Numbered from the stretch's first letter, positions 7,655 through 15,330 are shown. The stretch: 64,000 bases of DNA from Bradyrhizobium cajani (GCF_009759665.1 NZ_WQNE01000036.1:1-64000), one strand, 5' to 3'. Program-made: numbers and translations. The notes: a model not told the origin generated them from the letters alone.

Positions 7655-8770
7655 ATGATGGCAAACTCGCCTGCCGTTCGTCTCGTTGAATTGGAAGACG
7701 CGGTCGCAGCGTGTCCGCCGGAGCGTTGCGCGCGCATCCTCGAGGGCATTGTCGGTTTGCTCGCGGCCAGCAGCGACCGGCCTCAGGACATGCTCGTCAA
7801 TATGGTCGATGGCGTCCTGCTGTGCCTGACCGAAAGGGTCGCCCCCAGCTCGCTGGTCCGGCTCAGCACAGCGCTCGCCGAGCTGACGGCGGCTCCGCAG
7901 AAGACATTGCGTCGCCTGGCCTCGCACGAGGATCCGGACATCGCTTGTCCGCTCCTGATCAAGTCGCAGGCACTGTCCACGACAGATCTCGCGACGATCG
8001 CGACCGCGAGGGGCGAACGGCAGCAAATCGCGATCTGCGCCCGCGACACGATCGAGCCGACGGTGACCGAGGCACTGATCAAGCATGGCGGCAGCGGGAT
8101 TTGCCTTGCGCTCATCAGGAACCCCGGCACCAGATTCTCCGAGACGGCCTATGCCGCGCTGATCGCCGCAGCCGGGCGGGATGACGAGATCACGAAGGCG
8201 CTGGCGCTCCGGCCTGATACCCCCGACCACGTCACAAGGACATTGCTGTCGGCCTCTTTTGGCAAGAAGCCCCCGGTCAAGCCCAACGCGTCCGACGTGC
8301 CGTTGGCACAGGATGCTGCACCCGCTCCGGCAGCACCAAGGCTGCCCTCCCCGGCGGACTATGCGAACGCGAGGCCGGAGATCGTCGCGCTCAACCGCGT
8401 CGGCAAGCTCAACGACTCCACGGTGAACCGCTTCGCGATCCGCGGGGAGAAGGCCAATTTGGTGACGGCGCTCTCGGTGCTCTCGGGCGCACCGATCGAG
8501 ATCGTCGAGCACGTCCTGGTCGACGACGACTGCGAGGGCCTGGTCATGGCCTGCCGCGCCTCGCGGCTGAACTGGGCGACCACTCTCACGATCCTGAGCA
8601 ACCGCCGCGGCGTGCGGCTTTCCTCCGGAGAGCGCGAACGCGCGCGGACCATCTTCGAGACGCTTCTCTTATCGACCAGCCAATGGACGGTCCGCTGGGG
8701 CCAGATGGCAGCACGCGCCGGCACAAGCGATCCGGGACATCGCAACGCAAGAGGGGGAGATAACCGATGA
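7655..8770 (+). CDS. DUF2336 domain-containing protein
   Basis: About 371 residues matching the DUF2336 family of alphaproteobacteria: helical, repeat-like architecture with phrases such as RRLASHEDPDIACPLLIKS and IALNRVGKLNDSTVNRFA that recur in two halves around a Pro/Ala-rich linker near residues 205-235. Two adjacent ATGs (7655, 7658) are possible; the frame extends to 7616 without a better site. The stop overlaps the start of the PilZ gene by 4 bp (ATGA), so the two are translationally coupled. DUF2336 genes often lie with signalling genes; a scaffold or regulator role in the cyclic-di-GMP cluster is inference. Confidence 0.85.
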   Translation: MMANSPAVRLVELEDAVAACPPERCARILEGIVGLLAASSDRPQDMLVNMVDGVLLCLTERVAPSSLVRLSTALAELTAAPQKTLRRLASHEDPDIACPLLIKSQALSTTDLATIATARGERQQIAICARDTIEPTVTEALIKHGGSGICLALIRNPGTRFSETAYAALIAAAGRDDEITKALALRPDTPDHVTRTLLSASFGKKPPVKPNASDVPLAQDAAPAPAAPRLPSPADYANARPEIVALNRVGKLNDSTVNRFAIRGEKANLVTALSVLSGAPIEIVEHVLVDDDCEGLVMACRASRLNWATTLTILSNRRGVRLSSGERERARTIFETLLLSTSQWTVRWGQMAARAGTSDPGHRNARGGDNR

Positions 8771-9099
8771 GATTCGACGGTCGTAAAGCGTCTCGCGTGC
8801 GAATGGACCACCGGCAGCCCGTGCACCTGATGGGGGCGGACGGCACGTGGCAGCGCAGCTGCGTCCTGCTCGACGTGTCGCAGACCGGCGCGAAGCTCGA
8901 GGTCGAGGGCACGCTCGATGTCCTCCAGGCCAAGGAATTCTTCATGCTGCTGTCGTCGACCGGGCTGGCCTATCGGCGGTGCGAGCTGGTGTGGATCGAC
9001 GGCACCATGGCCGGCGTTCACTTCATCAGAGCGGTCGGCAAGAAGAAGACGGCAAGCGCGCCGTCGGCCGCCGCGCAGAGCGCCACCCCAAGCAAGTAG
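8767..9099 (+). CDS. PilZ domain protein, c-di-GMP binding motifs intact
   Basis: A 110-residue single PilZ domain. Both ligand motifs are present: the RxxxR motif as RKASR (residues 6-10) and the D/N-x-S-x-x-G motif as DVSQTG (36-41), so it should bind cyclic di-GMP. The rest is the expected small beta barrel (YRRCELVWIDGTMAGVHF), with a low-complexity Ala/Ser/Lys tail. It overlaps the DUF2336 gene by 4 bp and is followed by an HD-GYP gene, forming a compact signalling operon. The output target is unknown. Confidence 0.92.
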   Translation: MRFDGRKASRVRMDHRQPVHLMGADGTWQRSCVLLDVSQTGAKLEVEGTLDVLQAKEFFMLLSSTGLAYRRCELVWIDGTMAGVHFIRAVGKKKTASAPSAAAQSATPSK

Positions 9100-9149
9100 G
9101 CAGATACTTCGTCCCACGCATTGAACATCACCGCATCTCAGGCCGCCCC

Positions 9150-10271
9150 GTGCAGAGCACGCGTACCATATCAAGCCCCGTCCAGCGCGACGGCGGTCTC
9201 GGAGAGAGGGAGGGGGCCCGCCCCATCGTCCATGTGCTGGCCGATTCATCCGACAAATTGTCGGCGGTCTGCTCGATCCTCGAAGCGCGATTTACGGTCG
9301 CGGGCGAACGGCTCGACACCGAAGCCAAGCTGTCGCAGGTGCCGTCCGCCATCGTGGTTCGCGCGGAGCTGCGCGATGTCGACAACATCGCGGCCATCAA
9401 GAAGCGGGCCAGCACGCTGGCCAAGGCCAAGAAGCGGATCTTCCTGCTTGAGCACAGCTCTCACGTCAGCATTTCCCAAGCCTATGCGCTCGGCGCGACG
9501 CTCGTGCTTTCCGGAATGGTCAACCGAGCCAGATTGCTGGCGGCATTGTCCGACCCGGCCAAGCCGCTACCGGTCTCGTCAGGCGACCAGGCGCAGCTCG
9601 ACAACGCGGTTGAAACCGCAGCGACCGCCATGGCATCGATGTTCACGGCCGTCGCTCTCGGCCAGCCACTCGATGTCGACTGCGCCAGGCAAGCTGGTCG
9701 CCAGATCGCCGATCATATTACCGAGCATGGCCTGTCCGAATGGCTCGTAACGGTGCGGCGCCATCACGAGGGAACCTATCAGCATTGCCTGCTCGTGACC
9801 GGCGTCGCCATCGACTTCGGCCTCAGCCTCGGCGTCGGCAAATCCGATCTGGAGCGGCTTTACTCGGCCGCCATGTTCCACGACATCGGCAAGGCCCAGA
9901 TACCGCTCGCCATCCTCGACAAGCCGGGCCGCCTCGATGCCGAAGAACGCGCCCTGATCGAAACGCATCCGGCGGCTGGCTATGAGTTTCTAAAGGCCCA
10001 CCACCGGATTTCGCCTGAGATCCTCGATGCCGTGCGGCATCATCACGAATATCTCGACGGCAGCGGCTATCCGGACGGGCTCTGCGCCGAAAACATCGGC
10101 GACATCGTGCGGCTTCTGACGATCTCCGACATCTTCGCGGCGCTGATCGAGCACCGGCACTACAAGCCGACGATGCCACGCGCGGAAGCCTACGACATAT
10201 TGTGCGGGATGAGCGGAAAGCTGGAGAAAGCGCTGGTGCGTTCGTTCAAGCAAGTCGCGCTCACGCGGTGA
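9150..10271 (+). CDS. HD-GYP domain phosphodiesterase with degenerate receiver-like N-terminus
   Basis: About 373 residues. The C-terminal half is a full HD-GYP domain: HDIGK (residue 244 on), ETHPAAGYEFL and HHEYLDGSGYPDG (298 on) all retain the metal ligands and the GYP signature, so cyclic-di-GMP hydrolysis is likely. The N-terminal about 120 residues (VHVLADSSDKLSAVCSILE...) look like a response-receiver fold, but no clear phospho-acceptor Asp follows the third strand, so it is probably a pseudo-receiver. No ATG is available; GTG 9150 is my choice, GTG 9234 is possible. It is the third gene of the DUF2336-PilZ-HD-GYP set, starting 50 bp after the PilZ stop. Confidence 0.88.
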   Translation: MQSTRTISSPVQRDGGLGEREGARPIVHVLADSSDKLSAVCSILEARFTVAGERLDTEAKLSQVPSAIVVRAELRDVDNIAAIKKRASTLAKAKKRIFLLEHSSHVSISQAYALGATLVLSGMVNRARLLAALSDPAKPLPVSSGDQAQLDNAVETAATAMASMFTAVALGQPLDVDCARQAGRQIADHITEHGLSEWLVTVRRHHEGTYQHCLLVTGVAIDFGLSLGVGKSDLERLYSAAMFHDIGKAQIPLAILDKPGRLDAEERALIETHPAAGYEFLKAHHRISPEILDAVRHHHEYLDGSGYPDGLCAENIGDIVRLLTISDIFAALIEHRHYKPTMPRAEAYDILCGMSGKLEKALVRSFKQVALTR

Positions 10272-10304
10272 GCTCGTGACGCCGGCGGCGTCGCAAATTC
10301 ACTC

Positions 10305-10326
10305 TAAAGCGGGATGGGGTTAGGTT
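10305..10326 (+). repeat. IS630 left terminal inverted repeat
   Basis: The left end reads TAAAGCGGGATGGGGTTAGG. Compared with the right end read inward (11352 to 11331), the first 13 positions differ at one base, and about 18 of 22 match overall. Immediately inside lies a perfect 9-bp-arm palindrome (GATTTGGGA-T-TCCCAAATC, 10332-10350). Confidence 0.8.
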
Positions 10327-10397
10327 GAATCGATTTGGGATTCCCAAATCAGTGCATTTCTGATTCACCATGCTGGCTGGATTGGAGGCCAGCATGG

Positions 10398-10826
10398 ATG
10401 GGCAAGCCTTATTCTCTGGATCTTCGCAAGCGTGTCGTGGCCGCGATCGAGGGCGGGATGTCCCGCAATCAGGCCGCCAAGCAGTTTGGGGTCGCGATCA
10501 GTACTGCCATCGGCTGGATGCAGCGGGTCGAAGAGACCGGCAGCGTTGAGCCTGGCCAGATGGGCGGGCACAAGCCGAAGGCGGTTTCGGGAGACCACGC
10601 GGTCTGGCTGTCGCAACGGATCAGGGACGGCGATTTCACCATCCGCGGGCTCGTTGCCGAGCTTGCCGGTCGCGGCCTGAAGGTCGACTACCACTCGGTG
10701 TGGGACTTCGTGCATGCCGAGAAGCTCAGCTTCAAAAAAAAGCGTGGCGGCTGGCGAACGCGATCGTCCCGAGGTCGCGCGCCGGCGAGCCCAGTGGGCA
10801 AAGTATCAAGGTCGCCTCGAAGCTGA
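10398..10826 (+). CDS. IS630 transposase, first frame (N-terminal HTH part)
   Basis: This frame starts MGKPYSLDLRKRVVAAIEGG and carries the helix-turn-helix DNA-binding part of an IS630 transposase (SRNQAAKQFGVAISTAIGWM). It is colinear with the family up to LSFKKK (about residue 114), after which the frame is out of register with the catalytic domain and drifts to a stop at 10826. The switch point is a run of eight A (10734-10741). GGAGG sits upstream within the loop of a hairpin (8-bp arms, 10371-10396) that overlaps an ATG at 10394, so translation start is probably structured. Confidence 0.85.
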   Translation: MGKPYSLDLRKRVVAAIEGGMSRNQAAKQFGVAISTAIGWMQRVEETGSVEPGQMGGHKPKAVSGDHAVWLSQRIRDGDFTIRGLVAELAGRGLKVDYHSVWDFVHAEKLSFKKKRGGWRTRSSRGRAPASPVGKVSRSPRS

Positions 10827-11337
10827 GCGGCTGGTCTTTATCGACGAGACCTGGACCCGGACCGACATGGCGCCCTTGCGGGGATGGGCCCCCCGCGGGC
10901 ACAGACTTCACGCCAAGGTTCCCCACGGCCGCTGGAAGACCATGACCTTCCTGGCGGCCCTGCGCCATGACCGGATCGATGCGCCATGGTTCATCGAGGG
11001 GCCGATCGATGGCGTGAGCTTTCGCACCTATGTCGAGAAGGTTCTTCTGCCCGTCCTTCAGCCCGGCGATATCGTCATCTTGGATAACCTTGGCAGCCAC
11101 AGGAGCAGAGCAGTTCGCCAGCTCATCCGTTCGGTCGGCGCCAAACTCTTCTTCCTGCCAAAATACTCGCCCGACCTGAACCCGATTGAACAGGTCTTTG
11201 CCAAGCTCAAGCACCTGCTCCGCAAAGCTGCCGCACGAACCGTCGACGCCGTCTGCGCCGCAATCGGCCACGCACTCGATGCCTTCACCTCCGAGGAGTG
11301 CGCCAACTACCTCAAAAATTCAGGCTATCGAACTTAA
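10714..11337 (+). CDS. IS630 transposase, second frame (DDE catalytic part)
   Basis: The catalytic half of the transposase, offset by +1 relative to the first frame. The DDE residues are visible: IDETWTR (Asp), VILDNLGSHRS (Asp) and SPDLNPIEQVFAKLK (Glu). The joined protein, shifted at the A8 tract, would be about 312 residues, a normal length for the family. The ATG at 10714 overlaps the first frame and is probably not the true start; slippage on A8 (equivalent to loss of one A, or a +1/-2 shift) would produce the fusion. Alternatively the tract expanded and the copy is inactive. Confidence 0.85.
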   Translation: MPRSSASKKSVAAGERDRPEVARRRAQWAKYQGRLEAERLVFIDETWTRTDMAPLRGWAPRGHRLHAKVPHGRWKTMTFLAALRHDRIDAPWFIEGPIDGVSFRTYVEKVLLPVLQPGDIVILDNLGSHRSRAVRQLIRSVGAKLFFLPKYSPDLNPIEQVFAKLKHLLRKAAARTVDAVCAAIGHALDAFTSEECANYLKNSGYRT

Positions 11338-11352
11338 TGCCATCACGCTTTA
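11331..11352 (-). repeat. IS630 right terminal inverted repeat
   Basis: Read inward from 11352 it is TAAAGCGTGATGGCATTAAG. The transposase stop codon (11335-11337) lies within it. The terminal TA is also the first TA of the adjacent composite repeat. Confidence 0.8.
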
Positions 11353-11476
11353 GAGCATGATCCGGACCCGGAGGGCCGCGTTAGCGCAAAGTGTGCAGCG
11401 GTTTTCCGAAAAGATCATGCTCAAACAAATAACCTAAAGCGCGATGACGATTCATCCTAATCTCGTCGCGCTTTAG
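11351..11476. repeat. composite palindromic repeat, copy A
   Basis: Two adjoining palindromes. Part 1 (11351-11433) has outer arms AGCATGATC and GATCATGCT; part 2 (11434-11476) is a 43-bp palindrome, CTAAAGCGCGATGA... to ...GTCGCGCTTTAG. Copies lie at 24241-24370 and, inverted, at 30439-30543. Each part starts with TAAAGC or TAGAGC and ends in TTTA or a similar AT step, resembling the IS630 ends. The IS630 element sits directly against part 1. Confidence 0.8.
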
Positions 11477-11676
11477 TGCGTGGCGCGATATCTGTCGCGG
11501 CGCCGAATGGACCGGCCCGCCAGCCCCTCGGCAAGCAGCTTCATGTCCTCGCGCCTACCGCTGCGTATCAGTCGGCCGAACTCTTCGGGAGTGAAGGGAA
11601 GACTTGGATCATCATCAATCGGGCGCCGCACTCGCGGGCCGAAGAACCGCCGAACCAGGCTAGCCAGCCGCCGCAT
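11473..11676 (-). CDS. small basic hypothetical protein
   Basis: A 67-residue Arg-rich frame (MRRLASLVRRFFGPRVRR..., then LPFTPEEFGRLIRSGRREDM). It has a good ribosome site, GAGGGA seven nt before ATG 11676. The last codons and stop run into the edge of composite repeat copy A, suggesting the repeat inserted at, or supplied, the C-terminus. No family recognised. Reasonable third-position GC supports coding, but at this length I cannot be sure. Confidence 0.45.
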   Translation of the reverse strand: MRRLASLVRRFFGPRVRRPIDDDPSLPFTPEEFGRLIRSGRREDMKLLAEGLAGRSIRRRDRYRATH

Positions 11677-11706
11677 GTCAATTCCCTCGCGCCAGCAACA
11701 AACCTT

Positions 11707-11802
11707 TCAGTCTCCGTATTGTTCCTCCTGCGTGATGGAGATTGCAAGAGGCCACCAACGAGTCCGCACCAAATATTTTAGCGCGAGAATAATCTCCTCC
11801 AT
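11707..11802 (-). CDS. possible very small protein (31 aa)
   Basis: A short frame MEEIILALKYLVRTRWWPLA ending EEQYGD, starting 6 bp beyond the nitroreductase stop codon on the same strand. No clear ribosome site separates it from the upstream stop, so expression would depend on coupling. Hydrophobic start with a Trp pair hints at a membrane-associated peptide. Weakly supported. Confidence 0.25.
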   Translation of the reverse strand: MEEIILALKYLVRTRWWPLAISITQEEQYGD

Positions 11803-11807
11803 GTGCA

Positions 11808-12485
11808 CTAATCGGCGAATCCCACGTAGCGCACGAACTCCTCGTTGTGTTCGCGATCTGAGCGAACGGCGTTCGCGGCAAAGCTGTCGTCGGGATAGCC
11901 CATCGCGACGCAGGTCATGATCACCTCGTCCTCCGGGACGTCTGCGACCTCGCGCACGATGTCGGAGCGCATGATGCCCTGCCCGTTGATCACCGAGCCG
12001 AGACCGCGGTCCCAGGCCGCAAGCACAATGCCGTAGCAAAGCGCGCCGAGATCGAAATGGCAGACCGCGCCGGGATCGAGCACGCGGTCGTAGGTCAGGA
12101 CCAGCGAGACCGGCGCGTCGAACTGGCGGAAGCCGCGCAGCACCCAGTCCTGGCGCATCGGCTTGTCGTCGCGCGCGATCCCCATCGCGCCGAACAATTT
12201 CTTGGCGATGTCGACCTGCCGGTTGCGGTGCACGCCCTGATACTCGCCATGGCTGATGATGTCGCGCTTGACCTTGGCGCCGCCGACCATCTCCTCCATG
12301 TTGCGGCGGCGCACCTCTTCCAGCGGGCTTCCGGTGAGCACGTGGACATGCCAGGGCTGGGTGTTCATCGACGACGGCGCACGCTTGGCAGTCTCGATGA
12401 TCGCCTCGATCACCGCGCGCGGCACGGGCTCGTTCCGGAAGCCGCGCACGCTGCGGCGCGACTGGACCAGCGTTTCGAATTCCAC
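11808..12485 (-). CDS. nitroreductase family protein
   Basis: A 225-residue FMN-dependent oxidoreductase. The N-terminal flavin-binding motif RRSVRGFRNEPVP (about 9-21) and the APSSMNTQPWHVHVLTG segment (about 36-52) are diagnostic, as is the C-terminal VIMTCVAMGYPDDS. Such enzymes reduce nitroaromatics, quinones or flavins with NAD(P)H in the cytoplasm. The downstream small frames are on the same strand. It is divergent from the esterase at 12611, with 125 bp between starts. Substrate not deducible. Confidence 0.93.
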   Translation of the reverse strand: MEFETLVQSRRSVRGFRNEPVPRAVIEAIIETAKRAPSSMNTQPWHVHVLTGSPLEEVRRRNMEEMVGGAKVKRDIISHGEYQGVHRNRQVDIAKKLFGAMGIARDDKPMRQDWVLRGFRQFDAPVSLVLTYDRVLDPGAVCHFDLGALCYGIVLAAWDRGLGSVINGQGIMRSDIVREVADVPEDEVIMTCVAMGYPDDSFAANAVRSDREHNEEFVRYVGFAD

Positions 12486-12610
12486 CTCTTGAACCTCCCT
12501 GCCCGTTCAATCCGGCAGCAACACGCTGCCGGTTGCTGATGCGGCGCGCAAAATCTATGCTAGCCCGCAAGCAAGACCAAGAACCCTGCAAGAACCCTGA
12601 AGGACTCGCC

Positions 12611-13573
12611 ATGGCCGCGCCGCTCGATCCCGTCATCGCCCAGATCATTCCGCTGCTGCCGCTGCGCGATCCCACGGTGATGACGCCACAGAGCGCCCGC
12701 GATTCCTTGCGCGCACTGGCTGCCGCGCGCGCAGCCATCCCGCCGCCGCCGGTCGACACCGTGCAGGATATCAAGGTGAAAGGCGGCGCCGGCCCGCTGG
12801 ATGCGCGCCTCTATCGTGTCGGCACCGGTCGGGCGCCGACCGTGGTGTTCTTCCATGGCGGCGGCTGGGTTGCCGGCGATCTCGAGACCCACGACCGGCA
12901 GGCACGCAACCTCGCCATCGAGACGGGCGCCGTCGTCGTCTCCGTCGACTATCGCCGCCCGCCGGAGACGCGCTTTCCCGGCGCGTTCGAGGATGCCTTT
13001 GCCGCCGTGCGCGACGTCTTTGGCCGCGTCACGGAATTCGGCGGCGACGCAAAGCGCTTCGGCGTCGCCGGCGACAGCGCCGGCGGCAACCTCGCCGCGA
13101 CCACCGCGATCGCCTGTCGCGACGCCGACATCAGCCTCGCCGCGCAATTGCTGGTCTATCCCGTGACCGACGTGGTCGGCAGCTATGCCGATGCGCAGGA
13201 GAACGCGCGCTATCTTTCGCGTGCCGAGAACGCCGACGGCTACTTCCTCACGCGCGCCACGATGGAATGGTTTTGCGGCCATTATCTCGCCGAGCCCGGC
13301 CACGGCGCGGACTGGCGGGTCTCGCCGCTGCGCGCGGCCTCGCTCGCAGGCCTTGCGCCCGCGATCGTGACCACCGCTTGGTTCGATCCCCTGCGCGACG
13401 AGGGCGCGGCCTATGCGCGGGCGCTGGAAGCTGCCGGCGTAAGGGTCAAGCACCATGAAGGCCCCGGCCTGATCCACGGCTATTTCGGCCTCGGCGATGC
13501 CTCCGAAGTCGCACGCGCCGAAGCGCAGCGCGCACGGGCCGATTTCAAGGCGTTGCTCGCGCGCGGGGTCTGA
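12611..13573 (+). CDS. alpha/beta hydrolase, hormone-sensitive-lipase type
   Basis: A 320-residue esterase/lipase. The oxyanion motif HGGGW is at about residue 82, the nucleophile elbow GDSAGGN at about 155, and late Asp and His residues (TAWFDPLRDEG and GLIHGYFGL) complete the triad expected for the HSL family. No signal peptide, so cytoplasmic. ATG 12611 has GAAGGA upstream and matches the usual family start; the frame continues to 12533 without a better site. It is divergent from the nitroreductase. The natural ester is unknown. Confidence 0.92.
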   Translation: MAAPLDPVIAQIIPLLPLRDPTVMTPQSARDSLRALAAARAAIPPPPVDTVQDIKVKGGAGPLDARLYRVGTGRAPTVVFFHGGGWVAGDLETHDRQARNLAIETGAVVVSVDYRRPPETRFPGAFEDAFAAVRDVFGRVTEFGGDAKRFGVAGDSAGGNLAATTAIACRDADISLAAQLLVYPVTDVVGSYADAQENARYLSRAENADGYFLTRATMEWFCGHYLAEPGHGADWRVSPLRAASLAGLAPAIVTTAWFDPLRDEGAAYARALEAAGVRVKHHEGPGLIHGYFGLGDASEVARAEAQRARADFKALLARGV

Positions 13574-13624
13574 CGCAAAGGCGCGCAACGCCGACGCATT
13601 CGTCCTCGCCGCACCTGCCGGCGA

Positions 13625-13996
13625 TCAGACCCGGGCAGCCGGCACCTCGAAAAAGCCGGTCGCCTGAACCAGGCGCCCGTCTTCGCCAAAGCGGCCGAAG
13701 CTCTCGCCCTTGACGAACACGCGGCCGATCCCGTCGTACATCGTCCAGCGGAAGAGTCCTTGCTCGTGGTGTTCGACGAAGCTGTCATTCCTGAAATAGG
13801 CTCCGGGAAACTTGAGCTGCGTCTGACCGATACGGACCATCAGCGCATCTCGCCCCTCAATCCGCGAGCCGGGATCGGTGTACACGCAATTTGCAGCCAC
13901 GCTTTGCTCAAGCAGGCGACGGCGCTCGTCCTCGCCAACGGGGCCCCAAGCGGCTTGATAGGTGTTCCAGGTTCTCAGGCGTGCTTCGTCGTTCAT
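13625..13996 (-). CDS. NTF2-like (SnoaL-like) domain protein
   Basis: A 123-residue protein with a cone-shaped NTF2-like fold pattern: helix WNTYQAAWGPVGEDERRRLL, then the strand region ANCVYTDPGSRIEGRDALM and YFRNDSFVEHHEQGLFRW. This fold hosts isomerases, cyclases and binding proteins, so activity is open. It is divergent from the TetR gene at 14082 and probably regulated by it. Convergent with the esterase, 52 bp apart. Confidence 0.82.
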   Translation of the reverse strand: MNDEARLRTWNTYQAAWGPVGEDERRRLLEQSVAANCVYTDPGSRIEGRDALMVRIGQTQLKFPGAYFRNDSFVEHHEQGLFRWTMYDGIGRVFVKGESFGRFGEDGRLVQATGFFEVPAARV

Positions 13997-14021
13997 CTTG
14001 CCATCCTCGCTATCCTACAAA

Positions 14022-14046
14022 TTGACATTGTTCGATATTGTGTCAA
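14022..14046. promoter_or_regulatory. inverted repeat between NTF2-like and TetR genes
   Basis: TTGACA and TGTCAA are separated by 13 bp in an AT-rich patch between divergent start codons. This is a candidate operator for the TetR protein encoded at 14082, and the TTGACA halves could also act as -35 elements. Short arms make the call tentative. Confidence 0.4.
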
Positions 14047-14081
14047 GAGTGACGGCACCACGCTTTCATGGAGCGAAGATC

Positions 14082-14645
14082 GTGTCTCGTCCCCGTGCTG
14101 CAAAGGAGGAGCTTGCCGTCGAGGCTGCAACGGAGGTCTTCTCGCGCTACGGCTACGCCCGCACGACGATGGGTGACATCGCCGCGCAGGCCGGGATCTC
14201 GCGGCCGGCGCTCTATTTGCTCTTCCCCGACAAGGACGCCGTGTTCGCGGCGGCGATTCGAAGAATGGACGAGCAAAAGCATCGCGAAATTCAGGCCGCC
14301 GTCGCGCGGCTGGACGGACTTCACGCCAAGCTGCTCCACGCCTGCAAATCCTGGGGATCCCACGGCTTCGATCTGATCGAGGCGCATCCCGATTCGGCAG
14401 ATCTCTTCGACCTGCGCTTCCCCGCGGTCCGGAAGGTCTACGACAATTTCCAGGCTGTGGTCGCCGACCTCATCCGCGAGCAGGTGCGGTCCGCAAGCAT
14501 CACTGACGAGCCTGAGGTGCTGGCGCGATGCCTGGTCTTTGGCATGCGAGGACTGCGCGAGACCGCCAGGAACGGCAAGGACATGAGACGCCTGATCGCG
14601 GTTCAGGTTACCATGCTCATCAGAAGCATCGGTGGACACACCTGA
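14082..14645 (+). CDS. TetR/AcrR family transcriptional regulator
   Basis: A 187-residue regulator. The N-terminal HTH is standard: EELAVEAATEVFSRYGYART, then TMGDIAAQAGISRPALYLLF with the Y-L-L-F recognition end. The C-terminal ligand domain is unassigned. No ATG lies at the right place; GTG 14082 (GGAG upstream) gives a normal N-terminus, whereas the upstream ATG at 13962 would overlap the divergent gene. Likely controls the divergent NTF2-like gene and possibly itself through the inverted repeat at 14022-14046. Confidence 0.88.
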   Translation: MSRPRAAKEELAVEAATEVFSRYGYARTTMGDIAAQAGISRPALYLLFPDKDAVFAAAIRRMDEQKHREIQAAVARLDGLHAKLLHACKSWGSHGFDLIEAHPDSADLFDLRFPAVRKVYDNFQAVVADLIREQVRSASITDEPEVLARCLVFGMRGLRETARNGKDMRRLIAVQVTMLIRSIGGHT

Positions 14646-14750
14646 GACTGCGCCGATCGAAAAATCGACGACGTGCGCCGATCCTGCTTGATTGCGCCAC
14701 GATTCGCGGCTCCAATCCGCTCGCCATCTTTTTGGTTTGAGGAGACACCC

Positions 14751-14999
14751 ATGATGAAGCGGATTTTCCTGGCTGCGATCGTTGCCACCTTCGCGGCGGG
14801 CTCGGCCTTCGCGGAGGACACCTGCGAGAGCAAGGCCGTCGGCAAGGACGGCAAGCCGCTGGCCGGCGCCGCCAAGACCTCGTTCCTGAAGAAGTGCAAG
14901 CAAGACGCCTGCGCGCCCAAGGCCGTCGGCTCCGACGGCAAGCCGCTCGCCGGCGCCGCCAAGAACAGCTTCATGAAGAAGTGCGAGGTCAGCGCGTAA
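14751..14999 (+). CDS. PsiF-repeat secreted protein
   Basis: An 82-residue exported protein. A signal peptide (MMKRIFLAAIVATFAAGSAF, cleavage after AFA) precedes two PsiF-type repeats, each with the pattern C-x3-A-x7-L-x-GAAK-x2-F-x-K-C. PsiF in E. coli is phosphate-starvation inducible with unknown function. A good GAGGAG site lies before ATG 14751; the frame opens at 14673 but the signal peptide fixes the start. A second ATG directly follows. Confidence 0.85.
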   Translation: MMKRIFLAAIVATFAAGSAFAEDTCESKAVGKDGKPLAGAAKTSFLKKCKQDACAPKAVGSDGKPLAGAAKNSFMKKCEVSA

Positions 15000-15050
15000 G
15001 GCGCGCGACGATTTTGCGGCCTCCTTAGCGAACAGTCCTTCCACGAACTC

Positions 15051-15135
15051 GTCATGCCCGGGCTTGTCCCGGGCATCCACGTTCTTGTTTCCGGCCAAAG
15101 AGAACGTGGATGGCCGGGACAAGCCCGGCCATGAC
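15051..15135. repeat. palindromic intergenic repeat (GTCATGCCCGGGC type)
   Basis: An inverted pair: GTCATGCCCGGGCTTGTCCC... and ...GACAAGCCCGGCCATGAC, with internal complementary CCACGTTCT / AGAACGTGG. It forms a long imperfect hairpin after the PsiF gene. This type is a common dispersed element in the lineage and may also terminate transcription. Confidence 0.75.
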
Positions 15136-15180
15136 GGCGAGCCTTACTCCCGCTTGAACCGATATCTCTCGATCTAGTTG

Positions 15181-15330
15181 TAGCCCGGATGGAGCGAAGC
15201 GTAATCCGGGACAGACCATCGGCGTCGCACGACCGCTCGTGTGGCACGAATCCCGGATTGCGCTGCGCTCCATCCGGGCTACGGAGTTCACCGCAGTTCT
15301 GTAGCCGGATGGAGCGAAGCGCAATCCGGG
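15181..15330. repeat. REP units upstream of the RAYT gene
   Basis: Three REP units: forward (15181-15210), inverted (15252-15281), and a third forward unit with one C missing (15302-15330), whose last base is 12 bp before the RAYT start. The first two form a pair of about 101 bp whose spacer (ACAGACCATCGGCGTCGCAC...) recurs downstream of the gene. Confidence 0.88.

Larger units (their letters stand above)
10305..11352 (+). mobile_element. IS630-family insertion sequence
   Basis: A complete-looking element of about 1.05 kb. Its ends are inverted repeats (TAAAGCGGGATGG... on the left, TAAAGCGTGATGG... read inward from the right) and both are bounded by TA, the dinucleotide target duplicated by IS630/Tc1-mariner transposases. 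It encodes a DDE transposase in two frames. The right end abuts a composite palindromic repeat and shares its terminal TA. The left end is 33 bp after the HD-GYP stop codon, so no gene is visibly broken. Confidence 0.88.
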
